Origin: Arthrobotrys musiformis
Taxonomy: Eukaryota > Ascomycota > Orbiliomycetes > Orbiliales > Orbiliaceae
Direction: 5' to 3'
DNA length: 64,000 bases
Assembly: GCA_036971715.1 (NCBI GenBank)
Contig: JAVHJL010000004.1
Location: 3,534,001 to 3,598,000, forward strand
Below are positions 45,519 to 58,130 of the stretch, one piece after another (positions within the stretch are counted from its first letter, which is position 1; each line of letters starts with the position of its first letter). The position numbers and the translations under genes were made by a program. The notes under the pieces were generated by a model. It made no database searches, was not told the origin of the DNA, and saw only the letters and a list, made by a program, of their open reading frames with translations.

Positions 45519-48150
45519 GATTTGGCAATTGAAGTTCCCTTTGCTGGACTGGAGGGGTTTTCTTAGTCAATGTCAATGGGATTTCTGGGAAGACCGAAAG
45601 CCCGTCGCGAGGGCCTTAAACGGGAAGCTATGAGGTCTCGCGCCAAGCCCAATACATTGGGTCGTACGCGAACTACAACAGACCAACACAAATCGAGGTA
45701 TCCATCCCAACTAGGTCCAGAAAGCCCCCCAGCTTGGTCAGGAATTGTCTCACGAGAACCAAAGGTTCGCCACCATTCCTAGTCGAGACAATCCAGGTTG
45801 TTTTTAAGTTTCAGATTAGAGAACAATCACAAGCAACTTTTAATTTGTGAGGGTTGAAAATGATAAGCAAGACCAAGAGAGAACGCATGGTATGGTATGA
45901 TACACGTCAATAGCTGCGGACATGGTAAAGTAGATCTGACACTACGTTTAAAACTACTTCAGGAGATGATGAGCTCACGAACCTCCCGTTTCAAAACCAT
46001 TTAGAGAAAATCAGTAGGGATCTCAGAATTCGATGACGTTCATCCATCGATCGGCAAGAAACATGGCCAGCATGCCAGCAACCTGCTGGGAGCCAAGAGA
46101 CATAAGACCTTGAATTACCCAAGGGTGGAGACGATAACCGCAATGACGACAATTCTCCAGAGCTCTTCCAGATGCCACATTCGAACCATTCTTCGAATTC
46201 GAGAGGCGTTTTTCGTTTAAAAGTGAGACGACCCAGACCGTTATACCGCGAGGGTATGCTTGTTTGCGAAAAGCTTAAGATAAGGAACTTTGGCTCTACC
46301 CTTGAACAACGAGGGACATATTCTAAAATGTCACCTAGTTATCTTCACGGCTCTATTCACTCCGCACGGATTTGTAACAGACGTTACGCTATAGGTCGTG
46401 CCCGGATCGATCTCGGGACAATAAAGAGTCCTAAGGAAAGCTTACTATCGCAGAGAAGCAGGCATACGAGGTCAGATGGCTGAATATTGTCACCCAAGAC
46501 GATATCTTTGGAAAGCTAGACGGCAAAGCAGAAGGTGAGAAATATTTTGGTATATATCGCCTGCTATTTTGCGCAGTTCTAGACGGTGATCGAGGCTAGG
46601 TATTTAACCTTATTATATCTTTTCGGTTACATCTATACAGCTGTGCCGGGTCGATGTTACGGCACATGCTTAGGTTTCCTACGACGTATCGCACTAGCGG
46701 CCGGGAGAGGCGCAGGAGGACGAATATGCCTCGGAATTCCTGCAACAATATGCAACAAGCAAACGAAACCTGGAATCCTTACACCCCCAAGGTCCCCAAA
46801 GCCTCGCTAGTTGGTGCAAGAATGCCTAAACCCGTTTTTTTTGAGCAACGTTTTCTTTCCTCAACTTGGAAACCGGGGACTGGCACCCCAGGAATGATCA
46901 ACCTTGCGAGCCTTGGGAGTGGGGCTCGATCAATCGAATAAACGTACGATGTTCAGGGCCAATTCAAATGTGGTTTTTCGCGCAGCCAATCAAGAATAGG
47001 AAGTCCGCATTCCAGAACATTAGCTTGGCAAAACATCACCAGCCAAGGCCGCTAACCCCTTGCACGGAACGTGTGTTGACATAGCAGAAACGGTGCTAGT
47101 AACTTGCAATATTTGAAGCCTCCTCCTGCCCAATTAAAGAAATACCAGCCTTCGGATCGTCTTCGATACATACGTCTACCGCGCTAAGTAATACGGGTAG
47201 CTCGGGGGAAAGGAGGATATGCATGCGTATGGCGGGGGGCAGGAAAACCTGATACAATATCGGGTACATCTATTGCTACACCGGGAAATATAGAATCTCT
47301 CTAAGGTCTCCCACTCCCACCGAGATGTTTCGACACCTTCCCAATACTTCAAAGATGGGGCGAGACATCAATATATGCGAAATTCCACCATTGAAGCCTA
47401 CCAAGTCGCTCGTTTCCGTCTTATTCCTCCTTGTAGAGATAAACCAGAGGAAGCTTGTTTCTGGCAAATCACGAGTCGAGGCCGCACCTGTCGAACTGGT
47501 ATAATCAGACTGTACATCGGGCTCTTGCGGACCACTTCCTGGTCACCGCTACCGCATCTGGGTTGGTGATTGGGAGATGGTCGGACGGTATCTACACCCC
47601 TTCCCGATAACCTGAGTATTGCTTAGGTAAATTCTAGGATTAGCATCTGTGGCTGCCTTAGATCCAAATGAGATATCCTGTATTATTCTCCGATGGCTAA
47701 GCTAAACCAAGTCGCAGTATACACCCTAGATCCTGGCTATGCAATGTGGAGATGTTATCCTTTGGAGTTTGGCTGATTCGACGATGTCTCGGTCAGATCA
47801 TGTCGGGATCTGACAGCTGCAATATGGAAACATTCACGGCTGCAGCGGCTGGGCGAAGTGGGGTGAAACTGTGCATCATACCTTCGTGGGCCACCACTAT
47901 AAGGAATGCATACCATTCCAACATGAGGTGAAGGTCTATAAAACTCGAGGTTTCGTCGTTTGGAATTTTGAATTTTAAAATCATCATCACCATCAAACGC
48001 CTTCCTCTCCTCTTCTCAATAATAGCCTTTTCAGCACGGGTTTGCTGTACTCAATATCGTTTACTCAATTGGCACCGACTCGATCGACTACTGTCTACCT
48101 CGATAGCTTCAAATCATTATATATATCAACGCCCACGAACATAATTCAAT
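45519..48150. other. Gene-poor region upstream of the metalloprotease
   Basis: About 2.6 kb with only short frames (the longest about 103 codons) and no recognised domain, RNA or repeat. The right end presumably holds the metalloprotease promoter. Confidence 0.45.
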
Positions 48151-49086
48151 ATGCGCGCCTCTCTCATTTTGATGCCATTGTTGGCTCTTGCTGCCGCCGC
48201 CCAGCGAAAGTGTGGTTCTACTAAAGTTCCCGGTGCTCTCAAGGAGCAGGCCAGGGCTTTCCAACGTGCTAATGCCCGCTCCTCCTTTCCCGCTGCCGTT
48301 GCTGCCAACCGAACTCTCGTCATCGAGACCTACTTCCATGTCATTGCCTCAGATGAGACCGAAGAAAACGGCTGGGTTCCAGAAGAGAAGCTTCAGAAGC
48401 AATTGGAGGTCATGAACGACAACTACAAACAAACCGGTGTCAGATTCAGCCTCAAGGACACCACCAGGACCGTCAATAAGGAATGGGCTGTTGCCCCTGT
48501 TGATGAAGACGACAAAACTGTCGAATTGGCCATGAAGAGGAAGCTCAGAAAGGGTGGATACGCCGCATTGAACGTTTACTTCAGACCTCTCGGTGATGGC
48601 CTTTTGGGAATTTGCGAGTTCCCTGATGCTGTTGAGCCAGACAGCGAGGAATTCTGGCGTGACGGTTGCCAAGTTCTCCACTCCAGCGTTCCTGGCGGCA
48701 GCACCAAGAACTACGACATGGGAATTGTAAGTTTCATATCCAAAGTTTCATAACAATGTAGATGACTAACTCGCTACTACTAGACCGCTACTCACGAAAT
48801 CGGACACTGGTTCGGCCTCTTCCACACCTTCCAGGACGGCTGCGCTGGTGGTGACCAAGTCGACGACACCCCAGCTCAAGCCAGCCCAACTGAAGGATGC
48901 CCCAAGGGCAAGGACACCTGCACGGGACCAAAATACCCCGGCGAGGACCCAATCCACAACTTCATGGACTACTCCTACGACGCCTGCATGGACGAGTTCA
49001 CTCCCGGCCAGGCCACTAGAATCTTCCAGTTCTGGGACAAGTTCCGTGGAAAGCACAGCAACTCCACCCTCCTCCACTTCTTCTAA
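48151..49086 (+). CDS. Secreted M43-family zinc metalloprotease
   Basis: Two exons (48151-48726, 48784-49086) give about 292 aa, the usual size for fungal extracellular M43B (pappalysin-like) proteases. The signal peptide is MRASLILMPLLALAAAAQ. The zinc site HEIGHWFGLFH (HExxHxxGxxH, first His about 196) starts exactly after the intron, and the Met-turn segment NFMDYSYDAC is present. Catalysis uses Glu197. Cysteines around the active site (CEFPD, DGCQ, DGCAGG, EGCPKGKDTC, DAC) fit the conserved disulphides of the group. No long cysteine-free propeptide is obvious beyond about residues 20-55. It acts outside the cell on proteins. No neighbour suggests an operon-like partner. Confidence 0.95.
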
Positions 49087-51445
49087 GCTCTCTTTGATCT
49101 TTGCTTGATCTATCTGAGCGCTATAGCGGTTGCGGATTGAAACGAATTCCTTTGAAGCATATACCATTTTTTTATGACCGATACCCCGAAGGTTTATAAC
49201 AGGAATAGCGGAACAAACCATACCACTTTTCTCCAGGATGGAGGAAGATGGAACTTTAAGAATACACACTTGATACCCCCAAGGACTTGCTTTATCGCAT
49301 ATACCCATTCTGTTTTGATTTTTTTTGTTTCTTCTCGTTTTCATTGTATAACATTTACCATTCTTTTATTTCCGTTTTCAACATTTTTTTAATATAGCAT
49401 CCATCTGATCGCATTTAACAGCGATTCACTTCCTGCATACACCCTTCATTGTTTTTGTTTTTCTTGCATTGATACCCAGTATGAAGAGGGGCATTTAGTT
49501 GTCATGTCATATACAGAATACTATGGAGTCGCATATATACCTATACACTTGAAATTGAAGTCTCATCGAAGATTCAGTCAAAATTTCCATACTAGCTTTG
49601 TTCTCCTTAAAATCGGAGTAGTCCATCAATGTGATTTTGCGGGCAGGATTTAGAATAGAATATTCGTATCTGCGACCTATTTAGGATAAGGCCTATGCAA
49701 GTGTGTGAAAGCTGATCTCTTTTTCGTTTGTTTTTATAATTATCCTATGAACTTCTCCATACTCGTATTTTATACTTTTTATATATCCGTATACCCATAC
49801 ATGTCTTATAGCTACTCCAGAGTGGCTTTTCACTGAAGTCGATCCTGAGCCATCGGATTTCCACGGAGCTCGTGCACGAAAACCCGGTTCAAAATGCCAC
49901 AAAAAAACAAATAGACAAAAGCTAACAGCTTAGATAACGTATCCCGACGTGAGCATAACCTGCCCACTCGAATCTCGGGTGGTCATTTTCGAACTAGGTT
50001 CTTTCGACCCGATGGTCGTAAATGCTACATTCACCTACGAACGCCACGGACGCCATGACTCGCAACGTAATATTCTGCATGTTGGTGGTTTGTAGACTGG
50101 TTCGTACCCTAAAAGGGTTCAGTTACCATATAACGGCCATTTGATCATGAGGATATTTAGGGCGTAAATTACTCTCTCGCCTTTTTTCTTTCTCCCAAAA
50201 TGGTCGTTGAATATGGCTGGAGATATGAGAAAACGAAATTTCACGGCCGATCTATATTCCTTTTTGGTTTTTGAGCGTCCGAGGCATGGAAAAGTTCGTT
50301 TTCCGTGTCGTTGATTGAGGGAAAACACAAGTTCAAATTGAAGAGAAGAAGAAAAAACCTTATCGGTTGAACTAATGGCCCGCGTAGATTCAAGCGGTCT
50401 TCGCATGAATTGAGCGCAACGAACGTGCTCCGTTGTCCCCTATAACCATGGATGTGGACAAGATTACCACAAAACCATGTATTTTATTCTTCTAGAAAAG
50501 AAAAAAAAAGTGGACAAGAGAAGTAAATGAATCGTGCATTAGCTGCATCATGCGCTCGTGCGCTAAGAGAAACCGATGGTACTTTCTCCTTTGACTTGCA
50601 GAAAGCCGATCGATAAACCAGAGTCTTTGAACACAAGGTCCTAATACTGCCCCGACTGTTCGAGCGACGGTTCGCTTTCCTGCTCGCGCGCGCAAACCGG
50701 CCTTCGCAATGACCCCTGCTTCTCAAATACTGTCCCTCCTTGAGAATATATTTATACGACAATGCAATGCTTGGAATCCAGACCCTGAATCTCCACCTCC
50801 AAGGGTTGGCCTCCACTGTCGTCGGCCCACAACGCTCCGCTGGTTACGGTGTCCGCTTTTGTCTATAGTATCCGCCACTTATGAACCGACATGGGGAGCA
50901 GTTAAGCGAACAACACAGTCCTCGTTTCCAAAATGCAACAATGTCGTGTTTTTCGTATGCGGAAAACGTTCCCAGAGACCAAACTGTACCAAATCGCCTC
51001 ATACTTGCGCAACGTATTCTTTTCTTTTCTTTTCTTTTCTCCTCTTTTTGCTTTTACAGTCTTTTAGAAAGTTCGAACTCAAAAAAAGGGTACTTTTGTC
51101 GAATAATCTTCGTAGAAGTAATGCTTTTTACTGTGTAGTTTTCTTTTTGAGAATTTCCGTAATTTCGTAGCCATATTCCAATTACAACCTCCGCTTCTTG
51201 TGTCCCCTTCTGACGTGGACGCTTTTTGTGAAACATCTCGGCGTTCTGTCTTAAGATAATAAAGTCGGAATGGACCTTACTTACTTTTACTTCTTACTTG
51301 CCCACTTATCACACCTTAATCTATCATATTGCTTTGTCTGATTCCACTATACCAGTCTGGTGGTCTTTGATTCTCGCATCAGATCAAATTATACCTATTC
51401 CGCTTAGCTTATATAGCCGTACGTAACGGATCGCATCGAGACGCT
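49087..51445. other. Gene-poor spacer
   Basis: About 2.4 kb without a supportable gene. It is T-rich after the protease (probable 3' UTR), with a TTTTC pentanucleotide repeat near 51018-51042. Short frames only. Confidence 0.45.
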
Positions 51446-52306
51446 ATGACTGCAAGCCGTTGTGTATTCGACCTACTTGGGCCAGACAGTGACCTGGAAA
51501 AGTCATACGATTCTTTACCTTCCCGAGTTCGGTCTAACAGCACCCCCCACGAAAAAGATTCCCTAAAAGGCGACCACCTGCCACCAAAACCCGCCGTTTC
51601 GCCCGATCAACCGCCGGTTGAATCCCAGGAGATCCAACTCGAGCAATTGGCAGCCACCCTTGCGACCAGACTCGAGGACTACATCAAAGACGCCATGCAA
51701 ACGTACGCTGAGGATCTGAAATACAGGTTTTCGGAGTTCGAGGTGAGGGAATTCGAACTCCCCGAAGAGGAAGGGGAGGATTTCGAGTATTCGTCGGCTG
51801 CGAGTACGCCAACTTTTGCTACCGGACAAACTACGGCTTTTGAAAACGCACAAGATGCCACTTTTCGCCCGAGGAGGTTGAATCCGTCGGTTATATTAAC
51901 GCCGGAATCTACAGCTCCTTCGGACGACGAAGATGGTTTCGATGATGAAGATTGGAAGCGATATGAGAAGGAGATAACCGACTCAGCGAAAAATTTGAAT
52001 CGAAATGTTTCCGAAAAGATCGAAAGGGAAAGGAAGGAGTACCTCGCAGCCGTTAAAAAACACTATCTAAAGGCCAAGGTCGAATCACCGGAAAATGCGA
52101 AGCAGGAAGGAGAAAAGGGAATTCTGATTTTTAAGAATTTGATGGGCTGGGTCAACAATGTTTTCGACAAGGTTACTACACTCTTCCGTCGCTTTTTCCG
52201 AGAATTTTTTAACAATTTCGAGACGGCAATGTCTTGGGTCGCCGAACAGCTCGCGAATATAAGCTACAAGCACACCAGAATCCCACTTGAGTATAAAGCT
52301 AATTGA
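51446..52306 (+). CDS. Hypothetical acidic protein with basic-aromatic C-terminus
   Basis: 286 aa, intronless, not recognised. The N-terminal third is Pro/Ser-rich (KPAVSPDQPPVESQ). A helical segment follows (QLEQLAATLATRLEDYIKDAMQTYAEDL). The middle is acidic (EEEGEDFEY, SDDEDGFDDEDW), then there is a Lys/Glu-rich coiled coil. The last 60 residues hold an amphipathic stretch (LMGWVNNVFDKVTTLF, then RRFFREFFNNFETAMSW) rich in Phe, Arg and Trp. That pattern suits peripheral membrane contact, but this is inference. No signal peptide is seen. The start is the first ATG after a T-rich leader, and the reading frame is uninterrupted. It may be lineage-specific. Confidence 0.62.
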   Translation: MTASRCVFDLLGPDSDLEKSYDSLPSRVRSNSTPHEKDSLKGDHLPPKPAVSPDQPPVESQEIQLEQLAATLATRLEDYIKDAMQTYAEDLKYRFSEFEVREFELPEEEGEDFEYSSAASTPTFATGQTTAFENAQDATFRPRRLNPSVILTPESTAPSDDEDGFDDEDWKRYEKEITDSAKNLNRNVSEKIERERKEYLAAVKKHYLKAKVESPENAKQEGEKGILIFKNLMGWVNNVFDKVTTLFRRFFREFFNNFETAMSWVAEQLANISYKHTRIPLEYKAN

Positions 52307-52739
52307 ATTTTAATATTTTTTGGTTGCGTAGGGCGCTTAGGTTGGACTTTCATAATATCTCGAGCAAATATACCTTGGGAGGTCTCGCTTTCTTTAATTG
52401 GTCCTTGGGGCCTTCGCGCGTCTACATTTTAATGGGGTTCTTTTTTATATATCGCCTACGGTTATCTTTTACCTTCTTTCAACCAAGGCGAAATGGCGAA
52501 CAATGCAGCTAGGATATCGGCTATTTTCTTTCTTTCTAATTCGTACAGCGGTTTTTCACATGCTTGCTTACTTTTTTCAGATTTTCAAGACTGCAACTAC
52601 TCCCGAGTCTGTATGCTTTAATTCAGAGTATCCTTTTTTACAATAGATTGGTCAAAACCGACTGCAAACTAACAAGAGAGTCCATGCTTCCAAGCCCGAT
52701 GATACCCTTGTTTCTTGCCAACCCTGTTCCAAAGGCAAT
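52307..52739. other. Convergent spacer
   Basis: AT-rich; 3' flanks of the hypothetical gene and the amidase gene. Nothing else seen. Confidence 0.45.
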
Positions 52740-54062
52740 CTAGTCCCCAGATTCGGGTGGCTCAAGATGATACTTAACCCAGCTAATCTCCCCTTCCTTC
52801 GGATCCATCACACAGGAAAAATGTGTGCATTCGTTCGTTATCGGCCAGGTCTCGCACCATGACACCACATTCTGCAGGCCGATACCCGTTCTAGATCTCC
52901 CCCTTCTCGACCTCCGGGAAGCCCTGGAAGAAGAGGGGGTACTCGCATTTTGGTATAACCGGCCTACGCAAGTTTTCCGGTGTTGGCTGTCCTCAAGTAG
53001 CTCCATAGCCATTCCGAGCGAATCGCCACGTAGGGCGAAGTTTTTGTAATCTTCAGGTTTCCAGGCTTCCGTGTGGACGTCGTGGTTTGTGCCGGATACG
53101 AAATCTTCCGAAAGGTTCATCTTCGCGCGGCGGATATCCTTTTCTATGAAGACCGCTTTTGAACCATCACACAAGGTTACATATGCAGGAGTGCAAGGAG
53201 TCTTTGCAAAAGTCTTGAGGATTTTTTCAAATGTTGGTGGACTCTGTTTACCCCTTGGAAGCAGAAAGCCTCTAAGTTGTGAGGATACAGAGGGACGGAG
53301 ACCAAGTAGGACTAGTAGTTTGTGATACGCAACCTTTGCACGGGAAGTGTTTTCATCTGCAGAGGGTCGAAAGTTCAAGGAAATACTCAGATCCTTTCTA
53401 TATTCACATCAATCAATATTGTCAACGGATTAGGTCTAGCGGTCCCCAGGACACTATAGCACTTACCGAACTCCAGTTAGAACACCTACAAAACCGGCGT
53501 ACGTAATCGCATGCGCAATTGTCTTTCCCTTTTTTTGATAATCGATTTGAATGATCAAATCCCTTAGGCCATCCATTCCCCAGTCCAGAGTCCGAAAATG
53601 CACCATCTTGTCTCGATCTTCATTCGAAGCCTTAGTAGAATGCGGATCGTCAAATAGCCTTACCGCACCAGAGGTGCAGCCCATGAAGGTGTCCAAGAAG
53701 GTGTTAAATGCAATCATAAGGAACAAAGGGACGCCCGTAGCATCAACCAGCCCTTTGATTTCATCTTGTTCCTCAGGATTATGAACCCGACGAAGGATGA
53801 TTCGAGCAATGAACGATATCAAGTTATTGCACGGAAGTTCGGAGAGGATACTGTCAAAGAGCGGAGTTAAATGAAGGAATTGGGACTTGAAATCTTTTCC
53901 TATTTGCGTGTATCTTTGACGGGGAGGGAGGTCCAAGTTGACGATGTAAACCGGAGGACATAAACTGTCGCTACACCTTGGCTTCGGGACCTTCTCACTT
54001 GGCTGTGAATTTAACACTTGGAATGAGCTCTCTACTGGTGAGATTTCGGTGTTTGAATCCAT
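52740..54062 (-). CDS. Acid-ceramidase/NAAA-like Ntn amidase without signal peptide
   Basis: Two exons (54062-53467, 53397-52740) give about 417 aa. The sequence follows the acid ceramidase/N-acylethanolamine amidase family. Its features are IAFNTFLDTFMGCTSG with the nucleophile at about Cys129, HFRTLDWG, IQIDYQKKGKTIAHAITYAGFVGVLTGVR, then KDLSISLNFRP across the splice. Family knowledge: the precursor is cut just before the cysteine, which then becomes the N-terminal nucleophile hydrolysing fatty-acid amides such as ceramides or N-acylethanolamines. Unlike animal relatives, this protein begins MDSNTEISPVESS with no signal peptide, so a cytosolic or peripheral location is likely (inference). 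An Arg/Ser-rich low-complexity insert (about residues 345-360) lies in the second half. Substrate is unknown. Confidence 0.85.
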
Positions 54063-55003
54063 AGCTCAGGATACCCGATGGTGGTTGAAGGATGTAAGAT
54101 GGGATAGATGTACCCAGAGCCAGCCTGGGCGGCAATGGGGTTATAGGTTGGAGTTTCTAGCGACTTGATGAAGGAATGAGGGAAGCGTATGGATGTATGG
54201 AAGATGGAGAGAAGAAGGAGTTGGAGCGAGGTGGAATGGTGATGTTGATTTAATATTCAGCTGAGGGTGTCCAAGCTACAAGGTTGGAGGTCCTGTCGCA
54301 GCTATCGATAAACCAATATCGCTACTACGCAAGACCCGACCTTGAGTGCCTCTCGAGCTTCGACCGCCAGGCTTCATGTGACATGAAGTCACCCAAGGAT
54401 CCTGCGCAAGACAACTTAGACTTGAAGAACTAATGCGCATCGCATCTCAGCCCTGCTGAGTACAAAGGACGTGGTGTCGCGTTCAGTTGTTTTCGTGAAA
54501 TCCAAAAGTGCACGCACCCATCGGCAACATGGCAACCACGAACATGCAATACAACATGATGTCGCGCCGCTGGTCGTTGTCAGCCCGGCTAGCGCTCCAG
54601 CCATCGGACGGGCTTCGCCTCATAGATGCCCTCACGCGCCACAGAGTGGCTAATCAGTTCCGAGCAAAATAACACGTCAACGCACCAATTTGCAATAAGG
54701 GAAGAACTCGATTGAAAGAGGAAAACAGAAGAACATAAGCTTGCGAATTGAATCATGACGGAGGCTGTTTCTTTGGGAGGGACTAAGAAAGTTATTCTGA
54801 GTAGTTATTCTCATTATCTTGTCTCCTAAAAACATTCTTTCTACTAGAAATGTAGCTACATGTATCCCTGCACTACCTGCCTGCTGCAAATCCACCCCAT
54901 AGCCTTGTATCCAGCCACAGTCACTGAACATAGAAAAAGCGTTTCGATCAGTCTCATGCACTATAATTCTCAGTAGTTAGTAAATTTCCTCAAAATTCAA
55001 ACC
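54063..55003. other. Spacer between amidase and BTB genes
   Basis: No gene is supported; probable amidase promoter at the left. Short open frames show no recognised features. Confidence 0.45.
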
Positions 55004-56335
55004 TCAAACCTCTTTAATAGCGGGTTTATCAAGCCCATTGAGAACGTCAACAAGAACGGTGCTGTCACATTCCGAAAAAGAAGACCCAGGAGTACAGCCA
55101 CCGTTCTCAAGAGTGATAATATGAAGAACTTTACAAAGAGCAATTGAGATATCTTTCAGAAGCTTTCCAGATCCAGGAGCTGACTCCAAATGCTGGTTGC
55201 TGCCGATGAATTGTGCCAAGTGTACGAGCTTCTTGTCGATTTGGAGTGCGCTGATCCACTCGACAAGCTGAGGAATAGTAATTTTGAATTCTTGGTTGCC
55301 TTCCTTCCAGAGATGGATGTAGTGGTAGTTATAAAGATCCACCAAGCACGATGCGATATCAGGGCCCCAATTTTTGTAGTACGTGAATGAGCGACCCAAT
55401 TCTTCAGTAATGTCTTCAATGAGCGTATCACACTGGGTGTTGATAGCGAGCCTGACCAAGCTATGGAGGAACAAAACCGGAGGTCCAGTCTTGTTGTCCA
55501 CGAGGCAAAGGTCGAATGGAAGGCCATAGAGATAGGCCAAATACCAGTCCATAGCGACTGGATGCTCATCCGAAGTGTAGCAATACTGTCCGGGGCTACC
55601 ACATTTCCCACTTTGAAGCAAATTATTGAAGAATGGAGAGGCTTGTGTCATACGGCCACTGCTGACACGGAAAATGCACAGCTGCTTTCCAGATCCAGCG
55701 CGGATTGTAAAATCAGTAGGGAAGATTGTATAGCAAGGACTAGGATTTAGTTAGTATAATTCTCATGGTCCCCCCTGCAATCGTAGACTGAAAATTGAAC
55801 TTACGCTGATAGCAACCTGAAGCCGTCATGGCGGAGGCTATATAGAAACCCGAGTTAACCATCTGATCCTGGCTACGAGACAACATCTGATCCTATTAGC
55901 CCACTTGGGAATAACTTACTATTCAAAGTATAGACCCTCGTCCAGAAGCTCCGGCTTGGGCCCTAGCTCAACGAAAGTCTCATCGAGGTCATTCAGTTCT
56001 TGATCGGAACTAGGTTGATGCGGTCGTCCGGCTAGCTCTAGGCTAGGTTCATGGGCACCAACGGAGGTCCCACAGATGGTGTCAGTCAGAACACCGGCCT
56101 CTTCAAGCATACTCATGAAGGTGGAAACGGGTTCAGGTGGATCCGTCATGTTCTTCAGGTATTGAATGATAGGGTCGGCGTATATATCTTCATCCGGCGT
56201 TCTGTGGTGCTCATAATAGCAGTATACCATCTCCTTATACTTCTCGGTTTCCTCTTCGGAGACGCCTATATCGGCACCGCTTGGAATGTCGAAGATGAAA
56301 TCTGCGAACGAAGGGGTCGTATTCGAATTCCCCAT
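55004..56335 (-). CDS. BTB/POZ-domain protein
   Basis: Three exons (56335-55920, 55837-55805, 55739-55004) give about 394 aa. Exon 2 is only 33 nt. The first exon encodes an acidic, Pro/Glu-rich N-terminus without clear domains. The join ...LYFEYLRHDGFRLLSAPCYTIFPTDFTIRAG leads into a BTB/POZ-like core: IRAGSGKQLCIFRVSSGRMTQASPFFNNLLQ, the long helical AMDWYLAYLYGLPFD and LVRLAINTQC. Family knowledge: fungal BTB proteins dimerise and often act as adaptors, for example for cullin-3 ubiquitin ligases. The partner and role here are unknown. No Kelch or other repeat follows. The two large frames could be mistaken for separate genes, but the small exon with GTAAGT donors on both sides joins them in frame. 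Confidence 0.8.
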
Positions 56336-56913
56336 GGTTTAGTCGATATGCCTACCGTGAATAAAGATGGATATGAAGGGGGTTAATGAAAGGAGGCTCA
56401 GGCTTCTGATGTTGATGATGATGTATATGAATTGTAATGATGGAAGTTAAAGGACTGGTTGAAAGCAATGTTGCTGGCTCTAGCTTGGAGAAAATTCATG
56501 TTGCCAAGTAGATGCTGTCTTGTAAGTCGGGGCTGGCGAAGAGTCGAGGTCCATGATCCTGTCTCCAGTTGAGACTGCTGTCTCCAGGCCCGGGCGTGCG
56601 CCTGTTGATTATAACACAACAACAATATTATTTTCTTCGCCGCTCTGTCCTCCTCCTCTCCTCATTTTGCTTGCTTCCGGCTATAACTCGTTATGTATAA
56701 ATATAGCAGTCCCGAATCTGGGTTCTCGAGGCAGGAGATAGATAAATAGCAGAAACTAGTCACCCAGCCTTCGATAGACTATATTCAAAGGGATGTAAGG
56801 GTAATGTGTAGGGTATGATTCCTTATTGTATAACTAGGTATCTGGATATTTCTAGAATGCAATGGCTACTAATGCATGCTAATGGATACCCTTTAAGGGG
56901 TCGTATGCAAGAT
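56336..56913. other. Spacer between BTB and Nudix genes
   Basis: Short intergenic region, likely the BTB promoter and the Nudix 3' flank. No other feature seen. Confidence 0.45.
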
Positions 56914-58130
56914 CTAAAGCTTCCCGCTTTCGGCTTTCCTACCCTCCCCATTACTAACACGGGTTCCTCCACCATTGTCCTCAATGACTCCTTTGATTCG
57001 GGGTCCAAGTTTCCCTTCTTTTCGTAAAATCTTGATCACTTCATCGTCTCCCATCTTATCCACATACTCAAAATCTGGATTCTTACCGAAGGCTACTCTC
57101 GCAGCATCAACTACAATTCTCGCCGTCATGCCCCAGACTTTGTACTTGACCATTTTCTTATCATGGGTTCCTCCTCCACTCCTCCTGCCCCCGTCTAAAT
57201 TCCCGGCGGCGTATGCCTGAGCCTCATCCTCCAAAACTTGCGTCGAGTCTCTTCTTTGCACGACCACGGGGCTCGTATATACGTTAAATTGATGCCCTCT
57301 CCATTTAATTCCGTACCATTCAAGCCATTGCCCTTCGTACCACCCTGTTTTCCCCGTCGGGACGGTGCCCCAATCGATATCGACCGTAGACTCGGCAACC
57401 TTCTCGTCAGGACTGATCTCAAACTCCGGATTTTTGTAATCAGATTCCAAGAATGCCCTCAAGGGTACGGTAAATACCGAAGCTACCTCCTTCGGATCGA
57501 GCCGAGGGATCAGAGACTCTTCCGCGTTGACGGTGGAACCGGAGTATCCTGGCTTAGTGTGTAATAATGCGACAACAGGCCGAACACCAAGCTGGTTTCT
57601 CGATAAGTTCGTTGGCATTTCACACAGGTGAGTGACAGTGAACGGAGAAGGGAGAAGATCATTTCTGGAGGGGAGACCGATCTCTTCGGATGCCTCCCTC
57701 CGGGCGGTTTCAAAAGCGGTCTCCGTTGGCGAATCCGCCTTGCCTAACACATCATAAACCTATTAGCACACAAGTTCTCCTCGTTATCTAGGAATCAGGA
57801 AGTTCAAACCCACCTCCAGGCAAAGCTACCTGACCCGCAAAGGTTCGCAAATTGCTCGAACGTTCCGTCAAGACGACGCTGTTTGACAAGACAAACCATT
57901 AGCGAATCCCCCTCGGGTATCCTCCAAAACAGTGGCGCTCAGAAAAAGTCGACAGAAGTAACCGCATACCGAAGTTCTCCCTTCGAATCTGGAAACAGCA
58001 ATATCAAAACCGCAGCCCGGCGCGAGACATCGAATTCCTCCCACTGGTTCGACGGAGGTTTGTAGTTCTTCAGTCGGCTAATGACTTCCTGAAGAGCCTT
58101 ACGGCTGTCGTCACCTATGTCGCTACTCAT
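56914..58130 (-). CDS. PCD1: Nudix hydrolase, PCD1/NUDT7-type coenzyme A diphosphatase
   Basis: Three exons (58130-57970, 57878-57814, 57743-56914) give about 351 aa. The spliced core reads LRTFAGQVALPGGKADSPTE, the UPF0035-type motif of CoA diphosphatases, then the Nudix box E-x7-RREASEEIGL. Between the box glycine and glutamate there is one extra residue, as is usual in this subgroup. The enzyme cleaves CoA and acyl-CoA to phosphopantetheine and 3',5'-ADP, in peroxisomes in yeast. The C-terminal tripeptide is GKL, close to but not a standard peroxisomal PTS1. The frame is open a further 36 codons upstream (ATG at 58238). That extension (MTIIHRLPRITSLIIPRSRQ) could be a mitochondrial presequence, so the true start is open. 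The C-terminal region carries a Gly/Ser-rich insert. Confidence 0.88.
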
